Made by a program: the position numbers and the translations under genes
Assembly (NCBI GenBank): GCA_025352625.1
Contig: JANXSR010000389.1
Span: 1-53,456 of the forward strand
Direction: 5' to 3'
Origin: Ferruginibacter sp.
GTDB taxonomy: Bacteria > Bacteroidota > Bacteroidia > Chitinophagales > Chitinophagaceae
Length of the DNA: 53,456 nt
Shown: piece after piece, positions 26,372 to 35,189 of the stretch
Layout of the letters: each line of letters starts with the position of its first letter
How positions within the stretch are numbered: the stretch's first letter is position 1
Notes under the pieces: model-generated
What the model saw: the letters and a program-made list of their open reading frames with translations, nothing else
The model's database searches: none
Told to the model about the DNA's origin: nothing

Positions 26372-27808
26372 TTGAAAAAATTAATCCTTGCTTTTTTACT
26401 CCCGTTTAGCCTGTCCGCATTTGCACAGGACAGTTGCAATTGCCTGCTCAATCTAAACCACATGATTGAAAAGGTTTCGCTTAATTATGCTGGATACAAA
26501 GACAAGGTAAAACCTGCTACCGAACAACGGTACAATGTATTGATCGATTCTTTAAGACAAGCAGCCGGTACAGCAAATGATTTAAAAACCTGCTATCAGC
26601 TATTGGACAAGTACCGCTTGTTTTTTCTTGATAAACATTTGCAATTGAAGGGCGATCTGCCACCTGCTGAAAATAATGCAAGCGCCACTCCATCAGCCGC
26701 ACCCGTTCAAACCGGGTGGACAAAGGATAGTATCTATAAGTATCTTACTACAAATAAATTAACACCGCTGGAAGGAGTATGGAAAACAGAAGGCTATGAA
26801 ATAGGGGTAATGCTGAATAAAAAAAGCAGGCAATATGAAGCCATCATTGTTTCGGCAGAAAATAAGAACTGGAGAGAAGGTATGCTGAAATTCAGCAGTA
26901 CATCACAGCATAAAAACAGTTTTGTTACCGCCTACAGGATGGGTAATTTTTCCATAGATACTACCACCGTTGTGCTGAATAAAAACTTTATTGAAATCCA
27001 GCGCTTTGGTTCCTGGCAAAAAATGTTTCCGGCCGGTAAAGACAGTTTTACAAAAGCTGTTTATTCCACCATGTTTGGCGGCCAGGTGCAATTAAGAATG
27101 CTGGATGCTGCTACATTGTACATCGCTTTAAAATCCTGCGATCTTGCCAACAAACCAATACTGGACAGCCTGCTGAAAGCCAATGCTGCCAGGCTGAAAA
27201 CAATACCCAACTGGATTGTAGATTTCAGGGGCAATGGTGGTGGCTCAACCGATGTGTTTCAAAACCTGCTGCCTTATTTTTACACAAAAACAATGTATGA
27301 TAAAGGCGATAAACACTGGATGACACCGGAACAAACCACAGCTTTTAAAAAATTTACAGAAGAGAATAGGACTTTAATGGATACCGGTACACTCAGCTAT
27401 CTCACTAAAATAATCCGTTTTGGAGAGGCCAATCCCAACAGTTGGTATGATAGTGGCAGCGACTCATTGAAATACGATAAAGTACTGGCCTTTCCCAAAA
27501 GGGTGGCGGTATTGTCAGACAGAAACAACGGTAGCAGTGGCGAAACTTTTTTGCTCACAGCCAAAGGCATCAGCGATAAGGTTACCGTGTTCGGTGAAAA
27601 TTCTGCCGGCTATATGGACTATGGCGATTTGCAGGAATTTACCTTTCCCTGCAAAAAACTAATGATGTACATTCCAAGCCGCAGGAGTAATTACCTGGAT
27701 GATGGTGTTACCTACAGTTATACCGGTATACCTCCGGACGTATTCATTCCAGCCAAGAACAAAGACTGGATCGGTTTTGTTGTTGATTATTGGAAGAAAA
27801 ATAAGTAA
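26372..27808 (+). CDS. S41 family (C-terminal processing-like) peptidase, secreted
   Basis: The 478-residue exported serine peptidase begins at TTG. This start is supported because it opens an intact signal peptide (MKKLILAFLLPFSLSAFAQ) and no ATG replaces it. Residues ~20-110 are helical. The S41 catalytic domain spans ~250-470, with WIVDFRGNGGGSTDVF (substrate cradle) and GSSGETFLL, whose second Ser is the predicted nucleophile (~387). VFGENSAGYMDYGD follows. A PDZ domain typical of CtpA is not obvious. The substrate is unknown. It lies 94 bases after porP/sprF on the same strand, with an AT-only hairpin (26311-26331) between, so co-transcription is uncertain. Confidence 0.88.
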   Translation: MKKLILAFLLPFSLSAFAQDSCNCLLNLNHMIEKVSLNYAGYKDKVKPATEQRYNVLIDSLRQAAGTANDLKTCYQLLDKYRLFFLDKHLQLKGDLPPAENNASATPSAAPVQTGWTKDSIYKYLTTNKLTPLEGVWKTEGYEIGVMLNKKSRQYEAIIVSAENKNWREGMLKFSSTSQHKNSFVTAYRMGNFSIDTTTVVLNKNFIEIQRFGSWQKMFPAGKDSFTKAVYSTMFGGQVQLRMLDAATLYIALKSCDLANKPILDSLLKANAARLKTIPNWIVDFRGNGGGSTDVFQNLLPYFYTKTMYDKGDKHWMTPEQTTAFKKFTEENRTLMDTGTLSYLTKIIRFGEANPNSWYDSGSDSLKYDKVLAFPKRVAVLSDRNNGSSGETFLLTAKGISDKVTVFGENSAGYMDYGDLQEFTFPCKKLMMYIPSRRSNYLDDGVTYSYTGIPPDVFIPAKNKDWIGFVVDYWKKNK

Positions 27809-27879
27809 GGTTCAATGTCAACCGTCAAGCATTCTCCCAACCGATAAAAATGGTGTTCCTGAAAATGTGTAAGTCTGCA

Positions 27880-27920
27880 AGTCGGTGGAATACTTTGTTC
27901 ACCGACTGTTTGTGAGTTTA
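27880..27920 (+). terminator. Possible terminator after the S41 peptidase gene
   Basis: A perfect 8-bp stem AGTCGGTG (27880-27887) / CACCGACT (27900-27907), with a 12-base loop, is followed by the moderately T-rich GTTTGTGAGTTTATT. It is 72 bases after the stop. The T tract is interrupted, so efficiency is doubtful. Confidence 0.4.
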
Positions 27921-28001
27921 TTGCCACTGTAGATTTTAAAATCATTGAATGTATTTCGCCTGAATATCGGTATTTTTAGACAGTAAAAAAGATGCTGTAA
28001 A

Positions 28002-30761
28002 ATGCCTGCCTTCCATTCAAAAAAAATTATCATCGTTAGCATCGGGCTATTGGTTGCAGCCAGTAGTTTTTTATATGTAACAAGAAGACCACCGGTTGAT
28101 TTTACGGCAGATGTAAAACCCATCATCAATAAAAATTGCATCACCTGCCACGGCGGCGTAAAACAAAAAGGTGGTTTTAGTCTGTTGTTCAGGGAAGAAG
28201 CATTGGGTAAAACCGAATCGGGTAAACCCGTCATCATTCCCGGCGATCCGGAAAACAGTGATATGATCAGGCGACTGACATTAAAAGATCCGGAAGAAAG
28301 AATGCCTTACAAACATGATCATTTATCGGCAGGCGATATCGACATTCTTACCCGCTGGGTTAAAGAAGGGGCCCGCTGGGGCGAACATTGGGCCTACGCA
28401 CCGGTTAAAGAAACGCCGGTTCCGCAACCCGCTGCTTTTTTTGGTTTATTTAAAACTACCAGCAAATGGGCGGCCAATGAGGTAGACAATTTTATTGAAG
28501 CAAAATGGAAAACCGCTGGTCTGGCTTACTCGCCGCAGGCAGATAAACAAACCTTACTCCGGCGGGTTAGTCTTGATATTATAGGTATGCCTGCACCCGA
28601 AAATATCGCTCAGCAATACCTCAGCGACAACAGCGAAAAAGCCTATGCTAACCTGGTGGATACGCTACTGGCCTCGCCGCATTTTGGTGAAAAATGGGCA
28701 GCCCTCTGGCTCGACCTAGCCCGTTATGCAGATACCAAAGGGTACGAGAGAGATGACAGCAGAAACATCTGGCATTACCGCGATTGGCTCATCAATGCGT
28801 TTAACCGGGATATGCCGTATGATAGTTTTCTTACCAAACAAATTGCCGGCGATTTATTGCCCGGGGCAACAGATGAAGATTTTATTGCTACCGCTTTTCA
28901 GCGCAATACCATGACAAATGATGAAGGCGGCACAGACAATGAAGAGTTCAGGACATCTGCGGTAATGGACCGGGTTAACACTACCTGGCAAGCCACGATG
29001 GGAACTACCTTTGCCTGCGTGCAATGCCACAGCCATCCGTATGATCCATTTAAGCATGAAGACTATTATAAATTCCTTGCTTTTTATAATGATACCCGTG
29101 ATGAGGATACCTATGCAGACTATCCCTTGTTGCGGCATTACAGCGATAGCCTGCAAACTGAACTCACCAATCTTACCAACTGGTTGCAACAAAATACCAG
29201 CACTGTAAAAGCAAAACAAACCTACACGTTTTTAAAAACCCTGCAACCCACGTACAATAGCCTTATCTGCGATAGTTTTACCAACAGTGAACTATCAGAT
29301 ACCAAATGGCTGGCGCTTCGCAACAATGCCATTTGCCGGCTTAAAAATGTAGACCTCACCAATCATACACAATTGATTTTCCGCAGCCAGCCTTATGCAG
29401 ATGGCGGCACCTGGCAAATACACATTGATCAACCGGGCGGTCCGGTTATTGCAACCATTCCGCTAAAAAAATCTGCCAGTGGATGGATCATCAGCAAGGC
29501 TACATTAATGCCACAGAGCGGCATTCACCATCTTTACTTTACTTATAAAAACAGCCAGCTAAAAAAGCCGGAAGCTACCGGTGTTATTTTTGATTGGTTC
29601 TATTTTACCAATGAATTGGCCGGGGCAGATAAACCTGGTTTTGAAACAGTACAAAAAAACTTCTGGCAACTGCTAAGTGCCGATGTACCCACCACACCGG
29701 TGATGATGGACAACCCTTCTTTTATGCACCGTACATCCAATGTTTTTGAAAGAGGTAACTGGCTCGTAAAAGGTGCAGTAGTAAATCCCGATGTACCGGC
29801 ATCATTGGGTGTGTTGCCAGCCAATGTGCCCAGGAACAGACTGGGAATGGCAGCATGGTTAACCTCTGCACAAAATCCATTAACCGCAAGAACAATGGTA
29901 AACCGGGTGTGGGAGCAACTGTTTGGAACAGGCCTTGTAGAAACGCTGGAAGATATGGGCTCACAAGGAACACCACCGACACACCAGGAACTGATGGACT
30001 GGCTGAGCTACAACTTTATGCACCAAGATAAATGGAGTGTAAAAAAACTGATCAGAACAATGGTACTGAGTGCCACTTACCGACAGGATGCTAAAATAAG
30101 CCCGGAACAATTGCAGAAGGATCCCACCAATAAATTTTATGCCCGTTACCCTAGGGTACGTTTATCGGCAGAGCAGGTGAGGGACCAGGCGCTTTGTATT
30201 AGCGGTGTTATCAGCAATAAAATGTATGGCCCTAGTGTATTTCCTTACCAGCCCAAAGGCATCTGGCTATCGCCCTGGAACGGTGCAGAATGGGTACAAA
30301 GCAAGGGCGAAGATCAGTACCGTCGGGCATTGTACACTTACTGGAAACGTTCTGCCGCCTACCCGTCCATGCTTACTTTTGATGGTGTTTCCCGGGAAGT
30401 GTGTACCGTTCGCCGCATACGTACCAACACACCGCTGCAGGCACTCACTGCTTTAAATGATTCTGCTTACATCGACATTGCAAGGCAGTTCGCTTACCGC
30501 ATGCAGGCAACAGCAGGAAAAGAAATAAAACAACAAATCAGTACCGGTTTTAAATTGGCAACGCACCATGCGATTGATGAAAAAAGTTTGCAGGCATTGC
30601 TGCATTTATACAACCAGGGATATGCTCAGTTTAAAAACGATGCTGATAAAACCTGTGAAATAATTGGTGGAATCAATGAACATACAAATCCTGCAACCGC
30701 AGCATTAACCGTGGTGGCAAATGCTATTTTGAATTTAGATGAAGTAGTAACAAAGAATTGA
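28002..30761 (+). CDS. PSCyt1-DUF1549-DUF1553 (PSD1) protein with inserted carbohydrate-binding-like domain, copy A
   Basis: The 919-residue envelope protein has an N-terminal membrane anchor (~8-26). A planctomycete-type cytochrome c segment (PSCyt1) carries the haem motif CITCH (46-50). DUF1549 (PSCyt2-like) spans ~150-370 and has a second CxxCH in FACVQCHSH (~338). A beta-rich segment at ~450-540 (GTWQIHIDQPGGPV, SGIHHLYFTYK) resembles CBM6-type modules. DUF1553 spans ~600-890 and carries ARTMVNRVWEQLFG and VRRIRTNTPLQALT. These families have no settled biochemical function; covalent haem binding is predicted from the motifs. It is closely related along its whole length to copy B at 32329 and is followed by the convergent GH16-like gene. 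The context suggests redox-linked glycan processing (inference). Confidence 0.88.
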   Translation: MPAFHSKKIIIVSIGLLVAASSFLYVTRRPPVDFTADVKPIINKNCITCHGGVKQKGGFSLLFREEALGKTESGKPVIIPGDPENSDMIRRLTLKDPEERMPYKHDHLSAGDIDILTRWVKEGARWGEHWAYAPVKETPVPQPAAFFGLFKTTSKWAANEVDNFIEAKWKTAGLAYSPQADKQTLLRRVSLDIIGMPAPENIAQQYLSDNSEKAYANLVDTLLASPHFGEKWAALWLDLARYADTKGYERDDSRNIWHYRDWLINAFNRDMPYDSFLTKQIAGDLLPGATDEDFIATAFQRNTMTNDEGGTDNEEFRTSAVMDRVNTTWQATMGTTFACVQCHSHPYDPFKHEDYYKFLAFYNDTRDEDTYADYPLLRHYSDSLQTELTNLTNWLQQNTSTVKAKQTYTFLKTLQPTYNSLICDSFTNSELSDTKWLALRNNAICRLKNVDLTNHTQLIFRSQPYADGGTWQIHIDQPGGPVIATIPLKKSASGWIISKATLMPQSGIHHLYFTYKNSQLKKPEATGVIFDWFYFTNELAGADKPGFETVQKNFWQLLSADVPTTPVMMDNPSFMHRTSNVFERGNWLVKGAVVNPDVPASLGVLPANVPRNRLGMAAWLTSAQNPLTARTMVNRVWEQLFGTGLVETLEDMGSQGTPPTHQELMDWLSYNFMHQDKWSVKKLIRTMVLSATYRQDAKISPEQLQKDPTNKFYARYPRVRLSAEQVRDQALCISGVISNKMYGPSVFPYQPKGIWLSPWNGAEWVQSKGEDQYRRALYTYWKRSAAYPSMLTFDGVSREVCTVRRIRTNTPLQALTALNDSAYIDIARQFAYRMQATAGKEIKQQISTGFKLATHHAIDEKSLQALLHLYNQGYAQFKNDADKTCEIIGGINEHTNPATAALTVVANAILNLDEVVTKN

Positions 30762-30813
30762 AAACTGCTTTAAATGACAGTACTACTTTTTATTTCAAAC
30801 CAGCGTTTATATT

Positions 30814-31692
30814 CTATTTATCAAACGGATCATACGACATCCAGTCTACCTCCAATTCATACGGTTGTGTTGGTTTTTCAAGTGAATTGGGATTGGTTTG
30901 TACCGACCAATTGTTGGTGTGCCAGAAGTTCATCCGGTAATGGCTGTGATTTTGAGGAATGCCGGTTTGCGATCCCCGGTAATCCCACAGCACTATTTTT
31001 TCATTGGTTACAGGATGTAATATCCACCACCGCAGGCGGTCCGGATACCAGTCAAAGCCATAGGTATAAAATTTCGCTGCAGCATTGTAACCTTCCATGG
31101 CAGCAATGGCCGCAGGCTCACTTTGCATGCCGGTGAGCGGTGTACTTACGCCGTTGTAGTTTTCTTTGTACTCTGTGGTATAAATAATTCCTTTGGTCAG
31201 GTTAATGGTGCGGCCGATTCTTTTTAAAGCACCTTCGTGACCCGTCCAGGTACCAATATAAATTACCTGCGGATCAGCAATTAACCATTCAAAATCTATT
31301 TCACTAAGACCGGGAATACTATCCACGTGGTAAGTGAAATACCCAACAACGGCGCCCACATTGGGCTGTATTTTGCCAACATCAGGTACTTTCAGCCGTG
31401 CCGAGTAAGTGCCAAAATGAGTGAAATTATTTGAAATGATTTCCGGTCCACGCCCCGGACCGGCAGAATCTGAAGGATCTATTTTAAAGGAAAGTATTTT
31501 AGTGCCTGATTCTGTAGTTGAATTTACCCCGAGCATTTTTTTGAAATCAGCTTTGTTACCGGTAGAGCCATACCTGAAAATCTTTGAAACAGGGCTGCTG
31601 AAATTTTCAATAAAAGCATCCTGTTCTTTAATTTTTTGAGCCCGGCTAACCTGGCAATACAAAAAAGCTACCGCTATTATTAAATACTTCAT
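30814..31692 (-). CDS. GH16-like secreted glycoside hydrolase / concanavalin A-fold protein
   Basis: The 292-residue protein has a signal peptide (MKYLIIAVAFLYCQVSRAQ). The body follows the family 16 beta-jelly-roll pattern: GTYSARLKVPD, then the catalytic signature SEIDFEW (Glu131, Asp133, Glu135 fit the GH16 nucleophile-acid layout E-x-D-x-E), later YTYGFDWYPDRLRWWI and a closing strand YELEVDWMSY. GH16 enzymes cut beta-1,3/1,4-glucans, galactans and related polysaccharides; the substrate here is unknown. It is encoded opposite to and between the two PSD1 genes, 52 bases from the end of copy A. Four palindromic repeats lie in its upstream region. Confidence in the fold is high, in hydrolytic activity moderate. 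Confidence 0.82.
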   Translation of the reverse strand: MKYLIIAVAFLYCQVSRAQKIKEQDAFIENFSSPVSKIFRYGSTGNKADFKKMLGVNSTTESGTKILSFKIDPSDSAGPGRGPEIISNNFTHFGTYSARLKVPDVGKIQPNVGAVVGYFTYHVDSIPGLSEIDFEWLIADPQVIYIGTWTGHEGALKRIGRTINLTKGIIYTTEYKENYNGVSTPLTGMQSEPAAIAAMEGYNAAAKFYTYGFDWYPDRLRWWILHPVTNEKIVLWDYRGSQTGIPQNHSHYRMNFWHTNNWSVQTNPNSLEKPTQPYELEVDWMSYDPFDK

Positions 31693-31756
31693 GTTATTGC
31701 TGTTACTTTTTATTAATAGATATTATAAACCAATGCCGTTGAATTAAACCAACTAC

Positions 31757-31947
31757 CGTTCCATAGGAACGAAATATTGGTAGTAGAATATTATTTGTGA
31801 TGGATTACCGTTCCGTAGGAACGAAATGTGTAAAATATTTAAATATACCTTGTTAATTTATTTTGCACCACCAGTTGCATATACTGTTCCTACGGAACAA
31901 TTTAAAACACTATAATTTTTCTACCCACCTTCCGTTCTGACGGAACG
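31757..31947. repeat. Cluster of four 15-bp palindromes (CGTTCC-N3-GGAACG type)
   Basis: The copies are CGTTCCATAGGAACG at 31757-31771, CGTTCCGTAGGAACG at 31809-31823, TGTTCCTACGGAACA at 31885-31899 (opposite orientation by its core), and CGTTCTGACGGAACG at 31933-31947. Copies 1, 2 and 4 are followed by GAAA; copies 1 and 2 also share a preceding AC. Spacing between starts is 52, 76 and 48 bases. They could be a REP-like intergenic repeat family or multiple operator sites for the divergent genes. Confidence 0.8.
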
Positions 31948-32013
31948 AAAGAATTATGTTAACTAAATGGCATTAACTTATAAATCTATAAAAACTCCAT
32001 CTAGCAGGGTATT

Positions 32014-32075
32014 CTAGCCCCTTTCCTCAGGGAGAGCGCCTGTCCCGATTCTGTCGGGAGGTTGGGGTGAGGTCG
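32014..32075. repeat. GC-rich intergenic repeat-like element with internal hairpin
   Basis: A stretch clearly richer in G and C than its surroundings, running from TAGCCCCTTTCC to GGTTGGGGTGAGGTCGCT. TCCCGA (32043-32048) and TCGGGA (32054-32059) form a short hairpin in it. From general familiarity it resembles dispersed intergenic elements of Bacteroidota genomes, but only one copy lies in this window, so that is not shown here. Confidence 0.45.
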
Positions 32076-32328
32076 CTATTTAAAACCCACCATACCCGAA
32101 AATTTATCCAGCTTTATATCCCTGCAATATTTTTGCTGCCACCTAAAAGTACATACAAACCAACTGATTATTTGGTTTAACCAGGAGCTTTAATGCACAA
32201 CCCAAATGTTGCCCTATCCATTATGTCAACATCCACCAGCAAGGGCATCCAATATTTTCAATATTTTCTTGCTCACAATGTTTTAATTTTAAGGGTGACA
32301 TTTATTTCTCCATTGCGTAGTTGCTGAC

Positions 32329-35079
32329 ATGAACAAGAAAATCATTTTTGCGGTATTGATATTGGCTGCGCTGGCGTTAAGTAGCTGGCTGATCAGTTTT
32401 AACAAAACACGGATAGATTTTACCACGCAGGTAAAACCCATTATCAATAAAAACTGCATCACCTGCCATGGCGGCGTAAAACAAAAAGGTGGTTTTAGTT
32501 TGTTGTTCAGGGAAGAAGCATTGGCCAAAACAAAATCAGGCAAGCCAGCTATCATTCCCGGCGATCCGGATAACAGCGAAATGATCAAAAGGCTTACACT
32601 GAAAGATCCGGAAGAACGCATGCCCTATAAACACGATGCCCTCAGTGCATCGGATATTGATATACTGGCAAGATGGGTTAAGGAAGGTGTTACCTGGGGC
32701 AAGCACTGGGCTTATGTTCCGGTAAAAGAAGTAGCAGTACCACAGACAACAACTTTCTTCGGCCTCATCAATACAAAAAGCGACTGGGCAAAAAACGAGG
32801 TAGATAATTTTATTGAGCAACAATTACAACAACAAAAATTAAAACCTTCGCCGCAGGCAGATAAACAAACCTTGTTGCGCAGGGTAAGTTTAGACCTGAT
32901 TGGCATGCCTGCTCCGGAAAACATCGCACAACAATTTTTAAAAGACAATGGTGAAAAGGCCTACGCCAACCTGGTAGATTCCCTACTGGCCTCGCCACAT
33001 TACGGTGAAAAATGGACCAGTATGTGGCTCGATCTTGCCCGCTACGCAGATACCAAAGGATATGAAGCAGACAGGGGGAGAGCTATATGGAAATACCAGG
33101 ACTGGCTGATCGGAAATTTTAATGCTGATAAACCGTACAACCAGTTTTTAACAGAGCAGCTCGCCGGCGATCTGCTGCCTGACGCCACCGACGATGATTA
33201 TATTGCTACCGCTTTTCACCGCAATACCATGACGAATGATGAAGGTGGTACAGAGAACGAAGAATTCAGAACGGCAGCGGTGCTGGATAGGGTGAATACA
33301 ACCTGGCAGGGTTTAATGGGAACCACCTTTGCTTGTGTACAATGCCACAGCCATCCGTATGACCCTTTTAAGCATGACGAATATTATAAGTTCATGGCGT
33401 TTTTTAACAATGTCAGGGATGAAGATTCAGAAGCCGATTATCCATTGCTGCGGCAATATTCGGGCAAAGACAGTGCTGATATTTTCCGTTTAAAAAACTG
33501 GATCAGTACTAATGTTTCTCCAACGAAGGCAAAGGAGTATTATACTTTTTTAAAAACCTGGCAGCCAACCATCAACTCATTGCAATGCGACCAATTTGTA
33601 AATGCAGCGCTGGTAAGTAGCTGGTACGCTGGTATGCGCAACAATGGCTCCTGCAGGTTAAAGCAGGTAGATCTTAACAACAAAGAAGAACTGGTGTTCC
33701 GGTACCAGTCATCTGCAAAAAACGGCATATGGACAATACATACAGACTCTCTTGCCGGGCCTGTTTTAACCACAGTACAGATCGCCCCTGTAAAAGACGG
33801 ATGGAAAATAGTGAACACTCCGATCAACCCAACAAAAGGCGTACATGATCTTTACTTCACCTATACAAATAACACCCTCAAAACACCACTGGCAACAGGT
33901 ATTTTATTTGAGTGGTTTTATTTTAAAGAAAAATTTCCGGGCAAAGAAAAGCCCGGCTATGATTCTGCTTATCACCTGTTCTGGCAACTGATGAACGCAA
34001 CGGTAACCACCACACCGGTTATGTATGAAAACCCATCAAACATGCACCGTGCTTCTTATGTTTTTGAAAGAGGAAACTGGTTGGTCAAGGGTGCTTCGGT
34101 GGAACCAGGGGTACCACAATCGCTGAACCCTTTTCCTGCCAATGCACCCAAAAACCGGTTGGGTTTGGCCATGTGGTTAACTGATAAGCAAAATCCGTTA
34201 ACTGCCCGAACGATGGTGAACAGGGTATGGGAACAACTGTTTGGAAATGGCCTGGCAGAAACACTGGAAGACCTCGGTTCGCAGGGGATTGCACCAACCC
34301 ATGTGGAGTTGCTTGATTGGTTGAGTTACCGGTTTATGAACGAGGATAATTGGAGCACTAAAAAACTAATCCGCACCATTGTGATGAGCGCCACTTACAG
34401 GCAGGATTCAAAATTTACACTCGAATTACAGCAAAAAGATCCCAACAATAAATATTACGCCAGGGGAGCAAGGGTACGTTTATCAGCCGAGCAGGTGAGG
34501 GACCAGGGTTTATGCATCAGCGGACTGATGAGCCCAAAAATGTATGGTCCCAGTGTTTATCCTTATCAGCCAAACGGCATCTGGCTTTCACCCTGGAACG
34601 GGGAAGAATGGAAACAAAATAAGGGAGAAGACCAGTACCGTCGAGCACTGTACACGTTCTGGAAACGTTCGGCTCCCTATCCCTCCATGATGACCTTTGA
34701 CGGAGTGGCCCGGGAAGTTTGTACTGTGCGGCGCATACGTACCAACACACCCTTACAGGCACTTACCACACTGAATGATTCTGCGTATATTGACATCGCA
34801 AGAAATTTTGCTTACCGCATGCAGGCTATTGGTGGAACGGAGGTTAAAACACAACTCAAAAAGGGATTTCTTTTAGCAATCATGCATGACATCGATGAAA
34901 AAAGTTTACAGGCATTGTTGAATTTATACCATACTGCACTCGACAGGTTTAAAAAAGATCCCGATAAAACCTGCGAACTGATCGGTGGTAAAAATGAGCA
35001 CAACAATCCTGAAACAGCAGCATTGGTAGTAGTAGCAAATGCTATGTTGAATTTAGATGAAGTGGTGACAAAAAACTGA
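32329..35079 (+). CDS. PSCyt1-DUF1549-DUF1553 (PSD1) protein with inserted carbohydrate-binding-like domain, copy B
   Basis: This 916-residue paralogue of copy A has the same architecture. It has a membrane anchor (~5-23), haem motif CITCH (43-47), DUF1549 with a second CxxCH (FACVQCHSH), a CBM6-like beta insertion (GIWTIHTDSLAGPV, GVHDLYFTYTN, ~455-535) and DUF1553 (ARTMVNRVWEQLFG, VRRIRTNTPLQALT). It likely begins the run that continues with DUF1501, the TIM-barrel protein and the cytochrome/LRR protein, all on the plus strand with short gaps (110, 86 and 41 bases). PSD1 genes followed by DUF1501 genes are a recurrent arrangement in Planctomycetes and some Bacteroidota (family knowledge). 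Biochemical function is unknown; a haem-bearing periplasmic glycan-binding protein is the inference. Confidence 0.88.
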   Translation: MNKKIIFAVLILAALALSSWLISFNKTRIDFTTQVKPIINKNCITCHGGVKQKGGFSLLFREEALAKTKSGKPAIIPGDPDNSEMIKRLTLKDPEERMPYKHDALSASDIDILARWVKEGVTWGKHWAYVPVKEVAVPQTTTFFGLINTKSDWAKNEVDNFIEQQLQQQKLKPSPQADKQTLLRRVSLDLIGMPAPENIAQQFLKDNGEKAYANLVDSLLASPHYGEKWTSMWLDLARYADTKGYEADRGRAIWKYQDWLIGNFNADKPYNQFLTEQLAGDLLPDATDDDYIATAFHRNTMTNDEGGTENEEFRTAAVLDRVNTTWQGLMGTTFACVQCHSHPYDPFKHDEYYKFMAFFNNVRDEDSEADYPLLRQYSGKDSADIFRLKNWISTNVSPTKAKEYYTFLKTWQPTINSLQCDQFVNAALVSSWYAGMRNNGSCRLKQVDLNNKEELVFRYQSSAKNGIWTIHTDSLAGPVLTTVQIAPVKDGWKIVNTPINPTKGVHDLYFTYTNNTLKTPLATGILFEWFYFKEKFPGKEKPGYDSAYHLFWQLMNATVTTTPVMYENPSNMHRASYVFERGNWLVKGASVEPGVPQSLNPFPANAPKNRLGLAMWLTDKQNPLTARTMVNRVWEQLFGNGLAETLEDLGSQGIAPTHVELLDWLSYRFMNEDNWSTKKLIRTIVMSATYRQDSKFTLELQQKDPNNKYYARGARVRLSAEQVRDQGLCISGLMSPKMYGPSVYPYQPNGIWLSPWNGEEWKQNKGEDQYRRALYTFWKRSAPYPSMMTFDGVAREVCTVRRIRTNTPLQALTTLNDSAYIDIARNFAYRMQAIGGTEVKTQLKKGFLLAIMHDIDEKSLQALLNLYHTALDRFKKDPDKTCELIGGKNEHNNPETAALVVVANAMLNLDEVVTKN

Positions 35080-35189
35080 GTAATTAAATTATGATTGATT
35101 AATTATAATTTACAAATTGAAAAGTTGTGACGCATCGGCTGACAGCTTTTTGGTTGTAATCAGCAGCGATTAGACTATAAACCAACACA

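Larger units (their letters stand above)
31693..32328. other. 636-base divergent intergenic region rich in repeats
   Basis: This lies between the GH16-like gene (minus) and PSD1 copy B (plus) and is the longest gap in the window. It holds four copies of a 15-bp palindrome (31757-31947) and a GC-richer repeat with its own hairpin (32014-32075). The remaining ~250 bases before copy B show no frame or RNA gene that I recognise. Promoters for both genes should lie here. Confidence 0.6.

Noticed and set aside
30758-31136. Two overlapping plus-strand frames at the end of the GH16-like gene
   Set aside because: They lie antisense to the intact GH16 frame, which has a signal peptide and catalytic motif.
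31757-31947. CRISPR array
   Set aside because: The four repeats are 15-bp palindromes with uneven spacing, one inverted, and no cas genes are present.
28002-35079. Composite transposon flanked by the two PSD1 copies
   Set aside because: The copies are diverged, in direct orientation, encode no transposase and lack terminal inverted repeats; tandem duplication explains them better.
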